Assembly: GCA_016288295.1 (NCBI GenBank)
Contig: JAEEYV010000059.1
Coordinates: forward strand, 1-41,683
Direction: 5' to 3'
Origin: Alphaproteobacteria bacterium
GTDB taxonomy: Bacteria; Pseudomonadota; Alphaproteobacteria; RF32; CAG-239
Length of the DNA stretch: 41,683 bases
Position numbers and translations under genes: made by a program. Below, one piece after another: positions 16,688 to 24,832 of the stretch (position 1 is the first letter of the stretch; every line of letters begins with the position of its first letter). The notes under the pieces were generated by a model, which had not been told where the DNA came from, made no database searches, and saw only the letters and a program-made list of their open reading frames with translations.

Positions 16688-19600
16688 ATGACCAAATATT
16701 ACCCAGAAGTAAAGGCAAAGCCGGACTTTGTCGAGTTGGAAAAAGAAGTTCTTAAGTTTTGGGACGAAGACAAAACATTTGAAAAATCAGTGCACAATCG
16801 TGATGGTGCGGCAGAGTTCGTTTTTTATGACGGTCCTCCGTTTGCCAACGGAACACCGCACTACGGACATATTATGGTATCTTATGTAAAAGATGTGGTC
16901 GCTCGTTTTCAGACAATGTTGGGCAAAAAGGTTGACCGCCGTTTGGGCTGGGATTGCCATGGTCTGCCGGCTGAAATGTCTGCAGAAAAACAACTGGGTG
17001 TTTCAGGTCGCAAACAAATTGAAGAATTCGGTGTTGAAAAGTTTAATGATTTTTGCCGTTCCGATGTGTTGAAGTACTCGGGAATTTGGGTAGAAATGTT
17101 CAAACGAATCGGTCGCTGGGTTGATTTTTCACGCGATTATAAAACCATGGATTTGCCGTTTATGGAGAGCGTTATCAATAACTTTAAACGTCTTTATGAA
17201 AAAGGTTTGATTTATGAAGATTTTAGAGTTTTGCCGTATTCGTGGGCGGCAGAAACCCCATTGTCTAACTTTGAGGTCAATCTCGGCTATCAGGACAAAA
17301 CTGATAATGCTATTACCATTCTATTTAAACTTGAAAACGGCATGAAAATTTTGGTTTGGACAACAACGCCATGGACTTTGCCTTCTAATTTGATGTTGGC
17401 AGTCGGCAAAGATATCGACTATGCCGTTATGGAAGAAGACGGGCAGAAATATATTTTGGCGGAAGCATTGCTCGGACGTTATAAAAAGCAACTTGAAAAG
17501 GCAACTAAAGTCGGTTCAATGAAGGGTGCGGACTTGGTCGGAATGAGCTATGAGCCGATGTTCCCGTATTTTAAGAACTTGAAAGAAAAGGGTTGTTTTA
17601 AGGTTTTATCCGGCGAGTTTGTTTCGGTTGAAGACGGTACCGGCGTTGTTCATATTGCACCGGGTTTCGGTCAAGACGACTTTGACGTTTGTCGTGCTTA
17701 TGACAGCAATTTCCCGGTTGTATGTCCTGTAGATGAGGCCGGTAAATTTACGGCAGAAGTATATGATTATGAGGGTAAACAAGTTTTTGAGACCAATGAA
17801 CCGATTATGCAATGGCTGAAAGAAAACGGTTTGTTGGTTAAAAAAGAGCAATATACTCACTCCTATCCGTTCTGCTGGAGAACTGATACTCCGTTAATCT
17901 ATAAGGCGATGTCTTCTTGGTTTGTTAAGGTTACGGATTTCAGAGATGAAATGGTTAAAAATAACCAAGAGATTAATTGGGTTCCGGATCATATCAGAGA
18001 CGGGCGTTTTGGTAAATGGTTGGAAGGCGCTCGCGACTGGTCAATTTCACGTAATCGTTTTTGGGGAACACCAATACCGGTTTGGAAATCAGATAATCCG
18101 AAATTTCCGCGAATCGATGTATTGGGTTCAATAGCAGAAATCAAAGAAAAAACCGGCGTTGAGGTTACAAATCTGCATAAGCCGTATATTGATGATGTTG
18201 TTTATCCGAATCCTGATGATCCGTCAGGTCAAACAATGATGAGACGCGTAAGCGATGTGTTTGACTGTTGGTTTGAATCGGGATCAATGCCATATGCGCA
18301 AGTGCATTATCCGTTTGAAAACAAAGAATGGTTTGAAGAGCATTTCCCGGCAGACTTTATTGTGGAAGCGATTGATCAGACCAGAGGTTGGTTCTATACT
18401 CTCACGGTTCTTTCAACGGCTTTGCATAATCGTCCGGCGTTCAAAAACTGTATCTGCACAGGTTTGCTGATGGCTGAAGGCGGGCAGAAATTGTCAAAAC
18501 GCTTGAAAAATTATCCTGATCCAAATGAGGTATTGGAAAATATCGGCTCTGATACATTGCGTTGGTTCTTGGTGTCATCACCGGTTTTGAAAGGCGGTAA
18601 CTTGGCGGTTGATAAAGAGGGAAAAGAAATCGTAAAAGCGGCTCGTGTAGCGCAAATTCCGCTGTGGAATGCTTTCTATTTCTTTACCTTGTATGCAAAT
18701 GCCGAAGGTTATAAGGCCAAAGAGGTAAATAGTTCTACGGAATCGCTTGATAATTATATCTTGGCCAAGCTGAAGCATGTAGGGACGGTTGTTAAGAATG
18801 GACTTAATACCTATGATGTGGCTGTTGCCTGCAATGAAATTGCCGCATTTATGGAGATTTTGAACAACTGGTATATTCGTCGTACCCGTGATCGTTTTTG
18901 GGAAGGTGATACACAGGCTTTTGATGTGCTTTATACTGTTTTAGTAAATCTGAGCAAAATTTTGGCACCATTAATGCCATTTGTTTGCGAATATGTTTAT
19001 AAAAATCTGACAGGTGAGGAATCGGTTCATTTGGTAGATTATCCAAGTCTTAATGCAATATCTGATAATAAGGAATTGATGGAAGAAATGGACTTTTTGC
19101 AGGATTTATGCTCTGCAGGCAAATTTATTCGTGAAGAAAAAAATTTGCGTAACCGTCTGCCTCTTGCAAGCATGACACTCGTCGGGCGCCATTTGAAAGA
19201 AGAATATCAGGAAATTGTCAAAGATGAACTGAATGTTAAACAAGTTTTGTTTGATGATAATTTAGAAAACTATGCAACCAAGCGTATATATTTGTATACG
19301 CCGTTGTTGGGTAAAGCTCTCGGTAAAGATATGGGCGCAGTTATGGCGGCATATAAACAAGGTCAATGGGAGTTGAATGCTGACGGAACACTTAATATCG
19401 GCGGTAAGAATCTGACCAATGACTTGTTTGAAGTTCGTTTGGAAATGAAAGATGGTGTAGCAGGACAGGCTTTTGCGGAAAACAAAGCCTTGGTTATGCT
19501 TGATACCAATGTTACAGATGAACTCAAGCGTGAGGGAATGGCTCGTGACTTTATTCGTTTGGTGCAAACTTTACGTAAAGATAAAAACTTTAATATTTCT

Positions 19601-19798
19601 GACCGTATAGAGTTGCATTGGCAGACATCAGATCAGACTCTGGCAACAGCTCTGAAGGAAAATGAGAACTATATTGCCGAACAAGTTTTGGCAGTAAAAG
19701 TTGATAGTGTATGTGCTCATGGCACAACAGCAGATATTGAAGGTTTGAGCGTTTGCTTTGATGCGGAGGTAGTTACCTCAATGTCTAAAGGAGCATAA
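16688..19798 (+). CDS. ileS: Isoleucyl-tRNA synthetase, eukaryote-like class (IleRS2)
   Basis: 1036 residues. Class I motifs: HYGH (58-61, in FANGTPHYGH) and KLSKR (about 601-605, in GGQKLSKRLKNYPDP). WTTTPWTLPSN marks the editing (CP1) domain. The sequence around both motifs and the long C-terminal part without a zinc finger fit the eukaryote-like IleRS2 class, found in Rickettsiales and often insensitive to mupirocin, rather than the E. coli class. AGGGG lies 8 bases before the ATG. It is preceded by an Ile-rich leader and followed at once by trmL, whose ATG directly abuts the ileS stop. Confidence 0.97.
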   Translation: MTKYYPEVKAKPDFVELEKEVLKFWDEDKTFEKSVHNRDGAAEFVFYDGPPFANGTPHYGHIMVSYVKDVVARFQTMLGKKVDRRLGWDCHGLPAEMSAEKQLGVSGRKQIEEFGVEKFNDFCRSDVLKYSGIWVEMFKRIGRWVDFSRDYKTMDLPFMESVINNFKRLYEKGLIYEDFRVLPYSWAAETPLSNFEVNLGYQDKTDNAITILFKLENGMKILVWTTTPWTLPSNLMLAVGKDIDYAVMEEDGQKYILAEALLGRYKKQLEKATKVGSMKGADLVGMSYEPMFPYFKNLKEKGCFKVLSGEFVSVEDGTGVVHIAPGFGQDDFDVCRAYDSNFPVVCPVDEAGKFTAEVYDYEGKQVFETNEPIMQWLKENGLLVKKEQYTHSYPFCWRTDTPLIYKAMSSWFVKVTDFRDEMVKNNQEINWVPDHIRDGRFGKWLEGARDWSISRNRFWGTPIPVWKSDNPKFPRIDVLGSIAEIKEKTGVEVTNLHKPYIDDVVYPNPDDPSGQTMMRRVSDVFDCWFESGSMPYAQVHYPFENKEWFEEHFPADFIVEAIDQTRGWFYTLTVLSTALHNRPAFKNCICTGLLMAEGGQKLSKRLKNYPDPNEVLENIGSDTLRWFLVSSPVLKGGNLAVDKEGKEIVKAARVAQIPLWNAFYFFTLYANAEGYKAKEVNSSTESLDNYILAKLKHVGTVVKNGLNTYDVAVACNEIAAFMEILNNWYIRRTRDRFWEGDTQAFDVLYTVLVNLSKILAPLMPFVCEYVYKNLTGEESVHLVDYPSLNAISDNKELMEEMDFLQDLCSAGKFIREEKNLRNRLPLASMTLVGRHLKEEYQEIVKDELNVKQVLFDDNLENYATKRIYLYTPLLGKALGKDMGAVMAAYKQGQWELNADGTLNIGGKNLTNDLFEVRLEMKDGVAGQAFAENKALVMLDTNVTDELKREGMARDFIRLVQTLRKDKNFNISDRIELHWQTSDQTLATALKENENYIAEQVLAVKVDSVCAHGTTADIEGLSVCFDAEVVTSMSKGA

Positions 19799-20308
19799 AT
19801 GCGATTAGCATTGTTTCAACCCGACATGCCACAAAATACAGGTACCATGCTCAGGCTTGGTGCCTGTGTTAATGTGGAAGTTGATATTATAGAGCCGTGC
19901 GGCTTTGTTTTTAGTGAGCATGCCTTGCGTCGCTATGGAATGGATTATTTGGAGTTGGTAAAATATCGCCGTCATAATTCATGGGAGGATTTTTTGGAGT
20001 TTGCAAAATCTCATCCTGATGAGTATGGGCGAATCGTGTTGCTGACGACAAAATCACAAGTGCCATATACGGAATTTGAGTTTAAGCCGAATGACGTACT
20101 ACTTTTGGGACGTGAGAGTGCCGGTGTGCCGGAAACCGTTCACAAAAAAGTGGATGCAAGACTGGTTATCCCGATGACAGAAGTTGCCCGCTCAATTAAT
20201 GTTGCTGTTTCGGCAACTATGGTGTTGGGAGAGGCTTTGCGGCAGACTAATTTGTTTCCGATTAAAAATAATTTTTGTCAAAATCAAAAAAATACTGGAT
20301 TTAAGTAA
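19799..20308 (+). CDS. trmL: tRNA (cytidine(34)-2'-O)-methyltransferase TrmL
   Basis: 169 residues of the SPOUT family. It starts MRLALFQPDMPQNTGTMLRLGACV (TrmL motif 1, NTG..R), with LLLGRESAGVP (SAM-binding knot) and VIPMTEVARSINVAVSATMVLGEALRQT (motif 3 knot). TrmL methylates the wobble base of tRNA-Leu species. AAAGGAGC sits inside the last codons of ileS, and the ATG abuts the ileS stop, so both are cotranscribed and probably translationally linked. The last 15 residues exceed the usual length. Confidence 0.94.
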   Translation: MRLALFQPDMPQNTGTMLRLGACVNVEVDIIEPCGFVFSEHALRRYGMDYLELVKYRRHNSWEDFLEFAKSHPDEYGRIVLLTTKSQVPYTEFEFKPNDVLLLGRESAGVPETVHKKVDARLVIPMTEVARSINVAVSATMVLGEALRQTNLFPIKNNFCQNQKNTGFK

Positions 20309-20386
20309 AAAAATGTGGTATATTGCCCTGTGTCTTGCAGAAAACAAGGCATTTGAGTTTTTAGTTCAAGATAGTGGAAAAATAAC

Positions 20387-20908
20387 ATGGTTAAAAAGAC
20401 AACATCGAAAATTGCTTTTAACTCCGGAGAGTATGTAGTCTATCCGGCTCAAGGGGTTGGTAAAGTCGCCGATATTTATAAACAAAATATCGGTGGTTCG
20501 GAGTTGGAATTGATCGTTGTTAATTTTGATAAGGATAAAATGACGTTACGTGTTCCGTTGGCAAAAGCCGGCTTGAACGGGTTGCGCAAGATATCCGACA
20601 ACTCAGTAATGAGCGATGCTCTTGAGATTCTAAAAGGTAAGGCCAAAGTTAAAAAAGTTATGTGGTCGCGCCGTGCTCAGGAGTATGAAAACAAAATCAA
20701 TTCCGGAAACCCTGCCGCAATAGCGGAAGTTGTTCGTGATTTGCATCGTCGTGAAAATTTGGCAGAGCAGTCTTATAGCGAAAGACAAATCTATGAGCAG
20801 GCTCTTGACAGGTTATCAAGTGAGTATGCAATTTGTCAGAACATTTCTTCGGAAGAAGCAACTAAAAAATTGTTGGATATATTGGCTGCTGCCGCTCCAA
20901 CAGTTTGA
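20387..20908 (+). CDS. CarD/CdnL-family RNA-polymerase-binding regulator
   Basis: 173 residues. The N-terminal Tudor-like RNAP interaction domain is clear: FNSGEYVVYPAQGVGKVADIYKQ, then ELELIVVNFDKDKMTLRVPLAKA. The C-terminal helical DNA-contacting part has VKKVMWSRRAQEYENKINSG, with the conserved Trp that wedges the promoter bubble. CarD proteins stabilise open complexes, notably at rRNA promoters. The ribosome binding site is weak (GTGGAAAA). Intergenic spacing of 78 bases from trmL and a TATATT box at 20319-20324 allow a separate promoter. A strong terminator follows. Confidence 0.93.
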   Translation: MVKKTTSKIAFNSGEYVVYPAQGVGKVADIYKQNIGGSELELIVVNFDKDKMTLRVPLAKAGLNGLRKISDNSVMSDALEILKGKAKVKKVMWSRRAQEYENKINSGNPAAIAEVVRDLHRRENLAEQSYSERQIYEQALDRLSSEYAICQNISSEEATKKLLDILAAAAPTV

Positions 20909-20926
20909 ACGTATCAAACACTCAAT

Positions 20927-20956
20927 AAAAAAGCCTCCTCAAAAGGAGGCTTTTTT
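20927..20956. terminator. Terminator after the CarD gene
   Basis: AAAAAAGCCTCC (20927-20938), loop TCAAAA, GGAGGCTTTTTT (20945-20956). A and T runs on both sides make it usable by the convergent Cys-rich gene too. Confidence 0.88.
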
Positions 20957-20974
20957 ATTGATTTTAGAGAAAAA

Positions 20975-21310
20975 CTATTCGCATTTATAATATCCGTGAC
21001 AACCACCGGTAGGCTTGCGCATCATTGTTCTGCATTGAGAAGCAGTATAAATGGCTTCTTGCGGACAACAATATTTGAAATATTGTGAGTTTATGGGGCA
21101 ACTTTCAACACCGTGTTCGCCGGCAGGGCATGATGTCTGGGTATATCCCATGGACGGACAAGTCCTAAAGGTAGATGAATGCGTGCTACTGTTAGAGGTA
21201 TCACGCTGTGTGTGGCTTTTCGAGTCGATAATGAACTGAGCTCTTGCAAAAGCATTTGCAGCAATCAGTACACAAAACAACAAGGTTAAAAATCCAACTA
21301 CTTTACGCAT
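20975..21310 (-). CDS. Exported cysteine-rich protein
   Basis: 111 residues. Start at ATG 21310, which has GGAG 8 bases upstream; the frame continues upstream without a better site. Signal peptide MRKVVGFLTLLFCVLIAANAFA. The mature part has a Ser/Thr-rich linker and then nine cysteines in about 55 residues, spaced as CPSMGYTQTSCPAGEHGVESC, then CC, C, C, C to the end (GYYKCE). It probably folds through disulfides in the periplasm or outside the cell. The repeated CP..Y..(S/C) rhythm suggests tandem small Cys modules. Function unknown. Confidence 0.8.
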   Translation of the reverse strand: MRKVVGFLTLLFCVLIAANAFARAQFIIDSKSHTQRDTSNSSTHSSTFRTCPSMGYTQTSCPAGEHGVESCPINSQYFKYCCPQEAIYTASQCRTMMRKPTGGCHGYYKCE

Positions 21311-21448
21311 AACAAATCTCCATATTGCCATACTAAATATAGTATAACGCAAATTATAAAAAAATTCAATAAAAATTCACATATAGTAGTTGACAAAGAG
21401 AGCGATTTTGGCGACACTGAGAGTACAAAATCAATTATTAATAAGCTT

Positions 21449-21949
21449 ATGGATATTAAAAATTTAGACGAGCAAATTGCTTTGGTGAGACACCACTCGT
21501 TAAAGGAGTTTCGTCAGTACATCGAAGAATTTGCTTTGAAAGAAAAGGCTGTGCAGATGCTTTTTAATAAGGAGACCAAAGATGGTCTTAAAAAGTTTGA
21601 AGCTTATATCGAAAAATACGAGCAGTTGCCGGTTAATGTAGAAAGAGCATTACTTGAGACTCGGCGTGATGATTTGCAAGCAATTTATTTTGCCAAATGC
21701 TCTTGCCATAAGAAAAATGAATCGCTGATTGTTCGCAACACCCGCCTTTTTCGAATGTACTACAAGGACGGCCGCATTCCGAGTGAAAGTGCACAGGTAG
21801 AATTGATTCGCAGTAGATCAAAAGCTATCTGGCCGTTTATGAGTGCTAAGTTCTGTTTTTGTAGCTCGGCTTTAAATGCCTTGAACAAGTCTGCACCACC
21901 ACAGGTAAGAAGATATTATTACAAACTTCATTCTGCTCCTGCAGGCTAA
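21449..21949 (+). CDS. Orphan helical-repeat protein
   Basis: 166 residues, no signal peptide. I see about five units of 25-32 residues with the rhythm L..(F/Y)..Y......LP...E.AL(I/L)...: for example LKKFEAYIEKYEQLPVNVERALLETR, LFRMYYKDGRIPSESAQVELIRSR. This suggests stacked helical hairpins (HEAT/ankyrin-like solenoid) that bind another protein. Several cysteines (KCSCHKK, KFCFC) lie in the C-terminal half. No Shine-Dalgarno: the ATG follows CAATTATTAATAAGCTT. A TTGACA at 21390-21395 lies upstream but without a good -10. A stable hairpin follows. Family not recognised. Confidence 0.72.
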   Translation: MDIKNLDEQIALVRHHSLKEFRQYIEEFALKEKAVQMLFNKETKDGLKKFEAYIEKYEQLPVNVERALLETRRDDLQAIYFAKCSCHKKNESLIVRNTRLFRMYYKDGRIPSESAQVELIRSRSKAIWPFMSAKFCFCSSALNALNKSAPPQVRRYYYKLHSAPAG

Positions 21950-21958
21950 TGTTATACT

Positions 21959-21996
21959 AAAGGCGGTACTTTGTAAAAGAAGTATCGCCTTTGGTG
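21959..21996. terminator. Terminator after the helical-repeat gene
   Basis: AAAGGCGGTACTT (21959-21971) pairs with AAGTATCGCCTTT (21980-21992) with one G-U; T-rich sequence follows. It lies between convergent genes. Confidence 0.8.
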
Positions 21997-21999
21997 TTT

Positions 22000-22941
22000 T
22001 TATTGAATAAAATCAAGGGCTTTTTTAGTAAATTTTTTGATGATTGTAGCACTTTGGTTTAATAGGGCGTGTTCTTGAGCAGAAAAAGCGGGAAACAATT
22101 TGCTGTGGATGCCACGTTTGCCAATAATACACGGCATTGAGATACAAATATCGCTTATGTTTTCAATATGATCATGGTATGAAGATACGTTTAAAATGGC
22201 ATATTCATTTGCTCCAATGGCTTGGCAAATGCGGGTTAGGGCTCCGGCGATGCCAAAAGTGGTTGAGCCTTTGCCGTTAATAATACGATAGGCTGCATTG
22301 CGGACATTATCATCAATGTTTTTTTTGATTTTGGTGGTAAGTGGTTTGTTTATATCCAAGGCCAGCTGTTCAATTTGAATGGTGCCGGCAACGGCATTAG
22401 ACCAGATTAGTACTTCACTATCACCGTGTTCTCCGAGTACGTTGGCGTGAATCGATTTTGGGGAGGTTCCCAGATGATAACCCAAAAGAGTACGAAAACG
22501 GGCAGTATCAAGAACTGTGCCGCTACCAAACACTCGATTTTGAGGAAAATTTGAAAGTTTAATTGCAACTCTGGTCATAACGTCAACCGGGTTGGTGGCA
22601 ATCAGTAAAATAGTGTCGGGAGCGTTTTTTATAATTTGTGGGATAATTTGTTTGAATATTTCTACATTTGTGGCGAGCAAATCGTTACGTGTTTGTCCGG
22701 CTTTTTGGTTGGCTCCTGCAGTTACAATAACAACGTCGGCATTTTGTAAATCGGTATAAGATCCTGATTTTATTTTATTGGCATAAGCAAAAGGGGTGGC
22801 GTGAGCAATGTCTTCAGCTTCAGCATCAGATTTGATTGGATTTTGATCAATGAGAACAATTTTGTGGGCAACTCCGCGCATAATCAAGGCAAAAGCAGTT
22901 GCGCTACCGACACCTCCGGCACCGATGATTCCAATTTTCAT
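22000..22941 (-). CDS. ldh: L-lactate dehydrogenase
   Basis: 313 residues from ATG 22941, chosen because GGAGAT lies 8 bases upstream and the Rossmann start MKIGIIGAGGVGSA follows at once; an in-frame extension to 23052 has no support. The loop TAGANQKAGQTR carries Gln at the specificity position (Gln102 in LDH, Arg in malate dehydrogenase). GSGTVLDTARFR and catalytic GEHGDSE also fit L-LDH. It reduces pyruvate to lactate with NADH. With the phosphofructokinase and serine dehydratase in this window it argues for fermentation. No known allosteric site can be judged. Confidence 0.93.
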   Translation of the reverse strand: MKIGIIGAGGVGSATAFALIMRGVAHKIVLIDQNPIKSDAEAEDIAHATPFAYANKIKSGSYTDLQNADVVIVTAGANQKAGQTRNDLLATNVEIFKQIIPQIIKNAPDTILLIATNPVDVMTRVAIKLSNFPQNRVFGSGTVLDTARFRTLLGYHLGTSPKSIHANVLGEHGDSEVLIWSNAVAGTIQIEQLALDINKPLTTKIKKNIDDNVRNAAYRIINGKGSTTFGIAGALTRICQAIGANEYAILNVSSYHDHIENISDICISMPCIIGKRGIHSKLFPAFSAQEHALLNQSATIIKKFTKKALDFIQ

Positions 22942-23134
22942 AATTTTTATCTCCATTTGTTTTTTTATATGTGTGATTGAGGATGAAAAAAACAAGCTTG
23001 AGGATAAAGAATAGTTAAAAAGTGGTAGAAAAACGGCTTTTTTTATACACATATACCAAAGTATAAAATCTAGCTAAAACAAAGAGGTATCTGAAAAAGA
23101 AACAATTTTTTTAGCTATAAAATAAAAATAATGC

Positions 23135-23162
23135 TTGTCAACAGGCATAAAATTGTGATAAC
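23135..23162 (+). promoter_or_regulatory. Candidate acpP promoter
   Basis: TTGTCA at 23135-23140, 16-base spacer, GATAAC at 23157-23162. The rest of the 290-base gap between ldh and acpP is AT-rich and shows no gene. Confidence 0.45.
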
Positions 23163-23228
23163 AAGACAGCACGGGACTGAAATATGCACCCGAGAATTTT
23201 ATGTGTTAATATTTTAGAGGTTTATCAA

Positions 23229-23462
23229 ATGACTGATACAGCTAATCGCGTTAAGAAAATTGTGGCAGAACACCTTGGCGTTGAAGAATCAAAAGTAACA
23301 GAGACTGCCAGCTTCATTGACGATTTGGGCGCAGATAGTCTCGATACTGTTGAATTAGTAATGGCTTTCGAAGAAGAATTCGGTTGCGAAATTCCTGATG
23401 AGGCTGCCGAGAAAATTCTTACAGTTAAGGATGCCATTGATTATTTAAATAAAAACGCTTAG
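23229..23462 (+). CDS. acpP: Acyl carrier protein
   Basis: 77 residues starting [18 protein letters not shown]. The phosphopantetheine site is Ser37 in [12 protein letters not shown], the universal AcpP motif; the protein is strongly acidic. It carries growing fatty acids for phospholipid and lipid A synthesis. AGAGG lies 8 bases before ATG 23229. The frame is open upstream to 23184, but that extension lacks a ribosome binding site and is foreign to the family. A terminator separates it from fabF, so acpP can be expressed at a higher level. Confidence 0.96.
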   Translation: MTDTANRVKKIVAEHLGVEESKVTETASFIDDLGADSLDTVELVMAFEEEFGCEIPDEAAEKILTVKDAIDYLNKNA

Positions 23463-23486
23463 TTTTGTTTTAGGCAATATGTGATT

Positions 23487-23515
23487 AAACTCGCTTGACA
23501 TGAAGCGAGTTTTTT
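23487..23515 (+). terminator. acpP terminator
   Basis: AAACTCGCTT (23487-23496), loop GACATG, AAGCGAGTTT (23503-23512), then T3. It contains the -35 box of the next promoter. Confidence 0.82.
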
Positions 23516-23523
23516 CATATAAG
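23495..23523 (+). promoter_or_regulatory. Candidate fabF promoter embedded in the acpP terminator
   Basis: TTGACA at 23495-23500 is a perfect -35 and lies in the loop and upper stem of the acpP terminator. After exactly 17 bases comes TATAAG (23518-23523). Predicted transcription start is near 23530, giving fabF a leader of about 29 bases with its AAAGGAAG site. Confidence 0.6.
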
Positions 23524-23558
23524 AACGCTTATAATGCAAATAAAATAAAGGAAGCTTG

Positions 23559-24830
23559 ATGAGAAGAGTTGTCGTTACCGGTATGGGTATGTTGTCACCG
23601 TTTGGTCGTGGCGTTGAATATAACTGGGATAATATAGTTGCCGGAAAATCAGCTATCAGAAAAATTGAAGGTATTGAACTTTATGACGAACCGGTGAAGA
23701 TTGCCGGACAAGTCCCGATGGGAAAAGAAAAAAATCAATTTGATCCCGATACAGTGATGGAGCCAAAAGAACAACGTCGTGTTGACAAGTTTATATTGTT
23801 CGGATTGGCAGCCGGAATTGATGCTATGGGAGATAGCGGTTGGAAACCTCTTGATGATGAAGACAGCTATCGTGCCGGTGTTATGATGGGCTCTGGTATT
23901 GGTGGTTTGAGTTCAATCTATGAAATGTCGACTCTGATTAATGAAAATAAGAGTGTTCACAGAGTTTCACCGTTTTTTATTCCATCATGTTTGATTAATA
24001 TGATTTCGGGGCATCTTTCAATCAAGTTTGCCTTAAAAGGTCCGAATCATGCCTGTGTTACGGCTTGTTCAACCGGCACACATGCAATTGGCGACGCTTC
24101 GTCTATGATTGCAAGAGGTGATGCTGATTTAATGTTGGCCGGTGGTGCAGAATCTGCCGTAAATATTTTGGGATTGTCAGGTTTTGCCAGAATGAAAGCC
24201 ATTACTGCCGATTTTAATGATGAACCGGAAAAAGCTTCTCGTCCGTGGGATCAGGCTCGTAGCGGATTTGTTATGGGTGAAGGTGCCGGTGCGCTGGTGT
24301 TAGAAGAATTGGAACATGCTAAAAAGCGTGGGGCCAAAATTTATGCAGAGGTTGTCGGCTATGGTATGAGCGGCGATGCTTATCACATTACAGCACCTTC
24401 CGGCGATGGTGCTTATCGGGCAATGAAAATGGCGGTAAAACATGCAGAAGAGCATGGTGTTAAATTAGAAGATATAGGCTATGTTAATGCACACGGAACT
24501 TCTACACCGGCAGGCGATGTCGGTGAGGCAATGGCCGTTGCACGGTTGTTTGGTGATAATATGAAAAATGTTTCAATGTCATCAACAAAGTCGGCAATAG
24601 GACATTTGTTGGGAGCAGCCGGAGCGGTTGAAGCCGTTTTGACTATTAAAGCAATTAATGAGCAGACATGTCCTCCGACATTAAACCTTGAAAATCCGGC
24701 ACCGGAAGTTGAGGGTATGGATTTGGTTCCACTAAAATCTAAAAAACGTGAAATTAAAGCGGCAATGTCAAATTCGTTCGGGTTTGGTGGCACGAACTCA
24801 TCAATTATACTAAAGAAGTATGAAGGTTAG
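23559..24830 (+). CDS. fabF: 3-oxoacyl-ACP synthase II (KAS II)
   Basis: 423 residues. The catalytic triad is intact: Cys in CVTACSTGTHAIGDA, His in VNAHGTSTPAGD, and His in SAIGHLLGAAGAVEAV. It condenses malonyl-ACP with acyl-ACP in fatty-acid elongation. AAAGGAAG precedes ATG 23559; an in-frame TTG one codon earlier is less likely. It follows acpP but behind a terminator-promoter element, and precedes mltG by 2 bases, the common acpP-fabF-mltG order of proteobacteria. Confidence 0.97.
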   Translation: MRRVVVTGMGMLSPFGRGVEYNWDNIVAGKSAIRKIEGIELYDEPVKIAGQVPMGKEKNQFDPDTVMEPKEQRRVDKFILFGLAAGIDAMGDSGWKPLDDEDSYRAGVMMGSGIGGLSSIYEMSTLINENKSVHRVSPFFIPSCLINMISGHLSIKFALKGPNHACVTACSTGTHAIGDASSMIARGDADLMLAGGAESAVNILGLSGFARMKAITADFNDEPEKASRPWDQARSGFVMGEGAGALVLEELEHAKKRGAKIYAEVVGYGMSGDAYHITAPSGDGAYRAMKMAVKHAEEHGVKLEDIGYVNAHGTSTPAGDVGEAMAVARLFGDNMKNVSMSSTKSAIGHLLGAAGAVEAVLTIKAINEQTCPPTLNLENPAPEVEGMDLVPLKSKKREIKAAMSNSFGFGGTNSSIILKKYEG

Positions 24831-24832
24831 CC

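Noticed and set aside
22942-23052. N-terminal extension of lactate dehydrogenase
   Set aside because: The Rossmann fold starts at 22941 with a good GGAGAT site upstream; the extension is Ser/Phe-rich without support.
23184-23228. N-terminal extension of AcpP
   Set aside because: No ribosome binding site for 23184, whereas AGAGG supports 23229, and the extension is foreign to ACPs.
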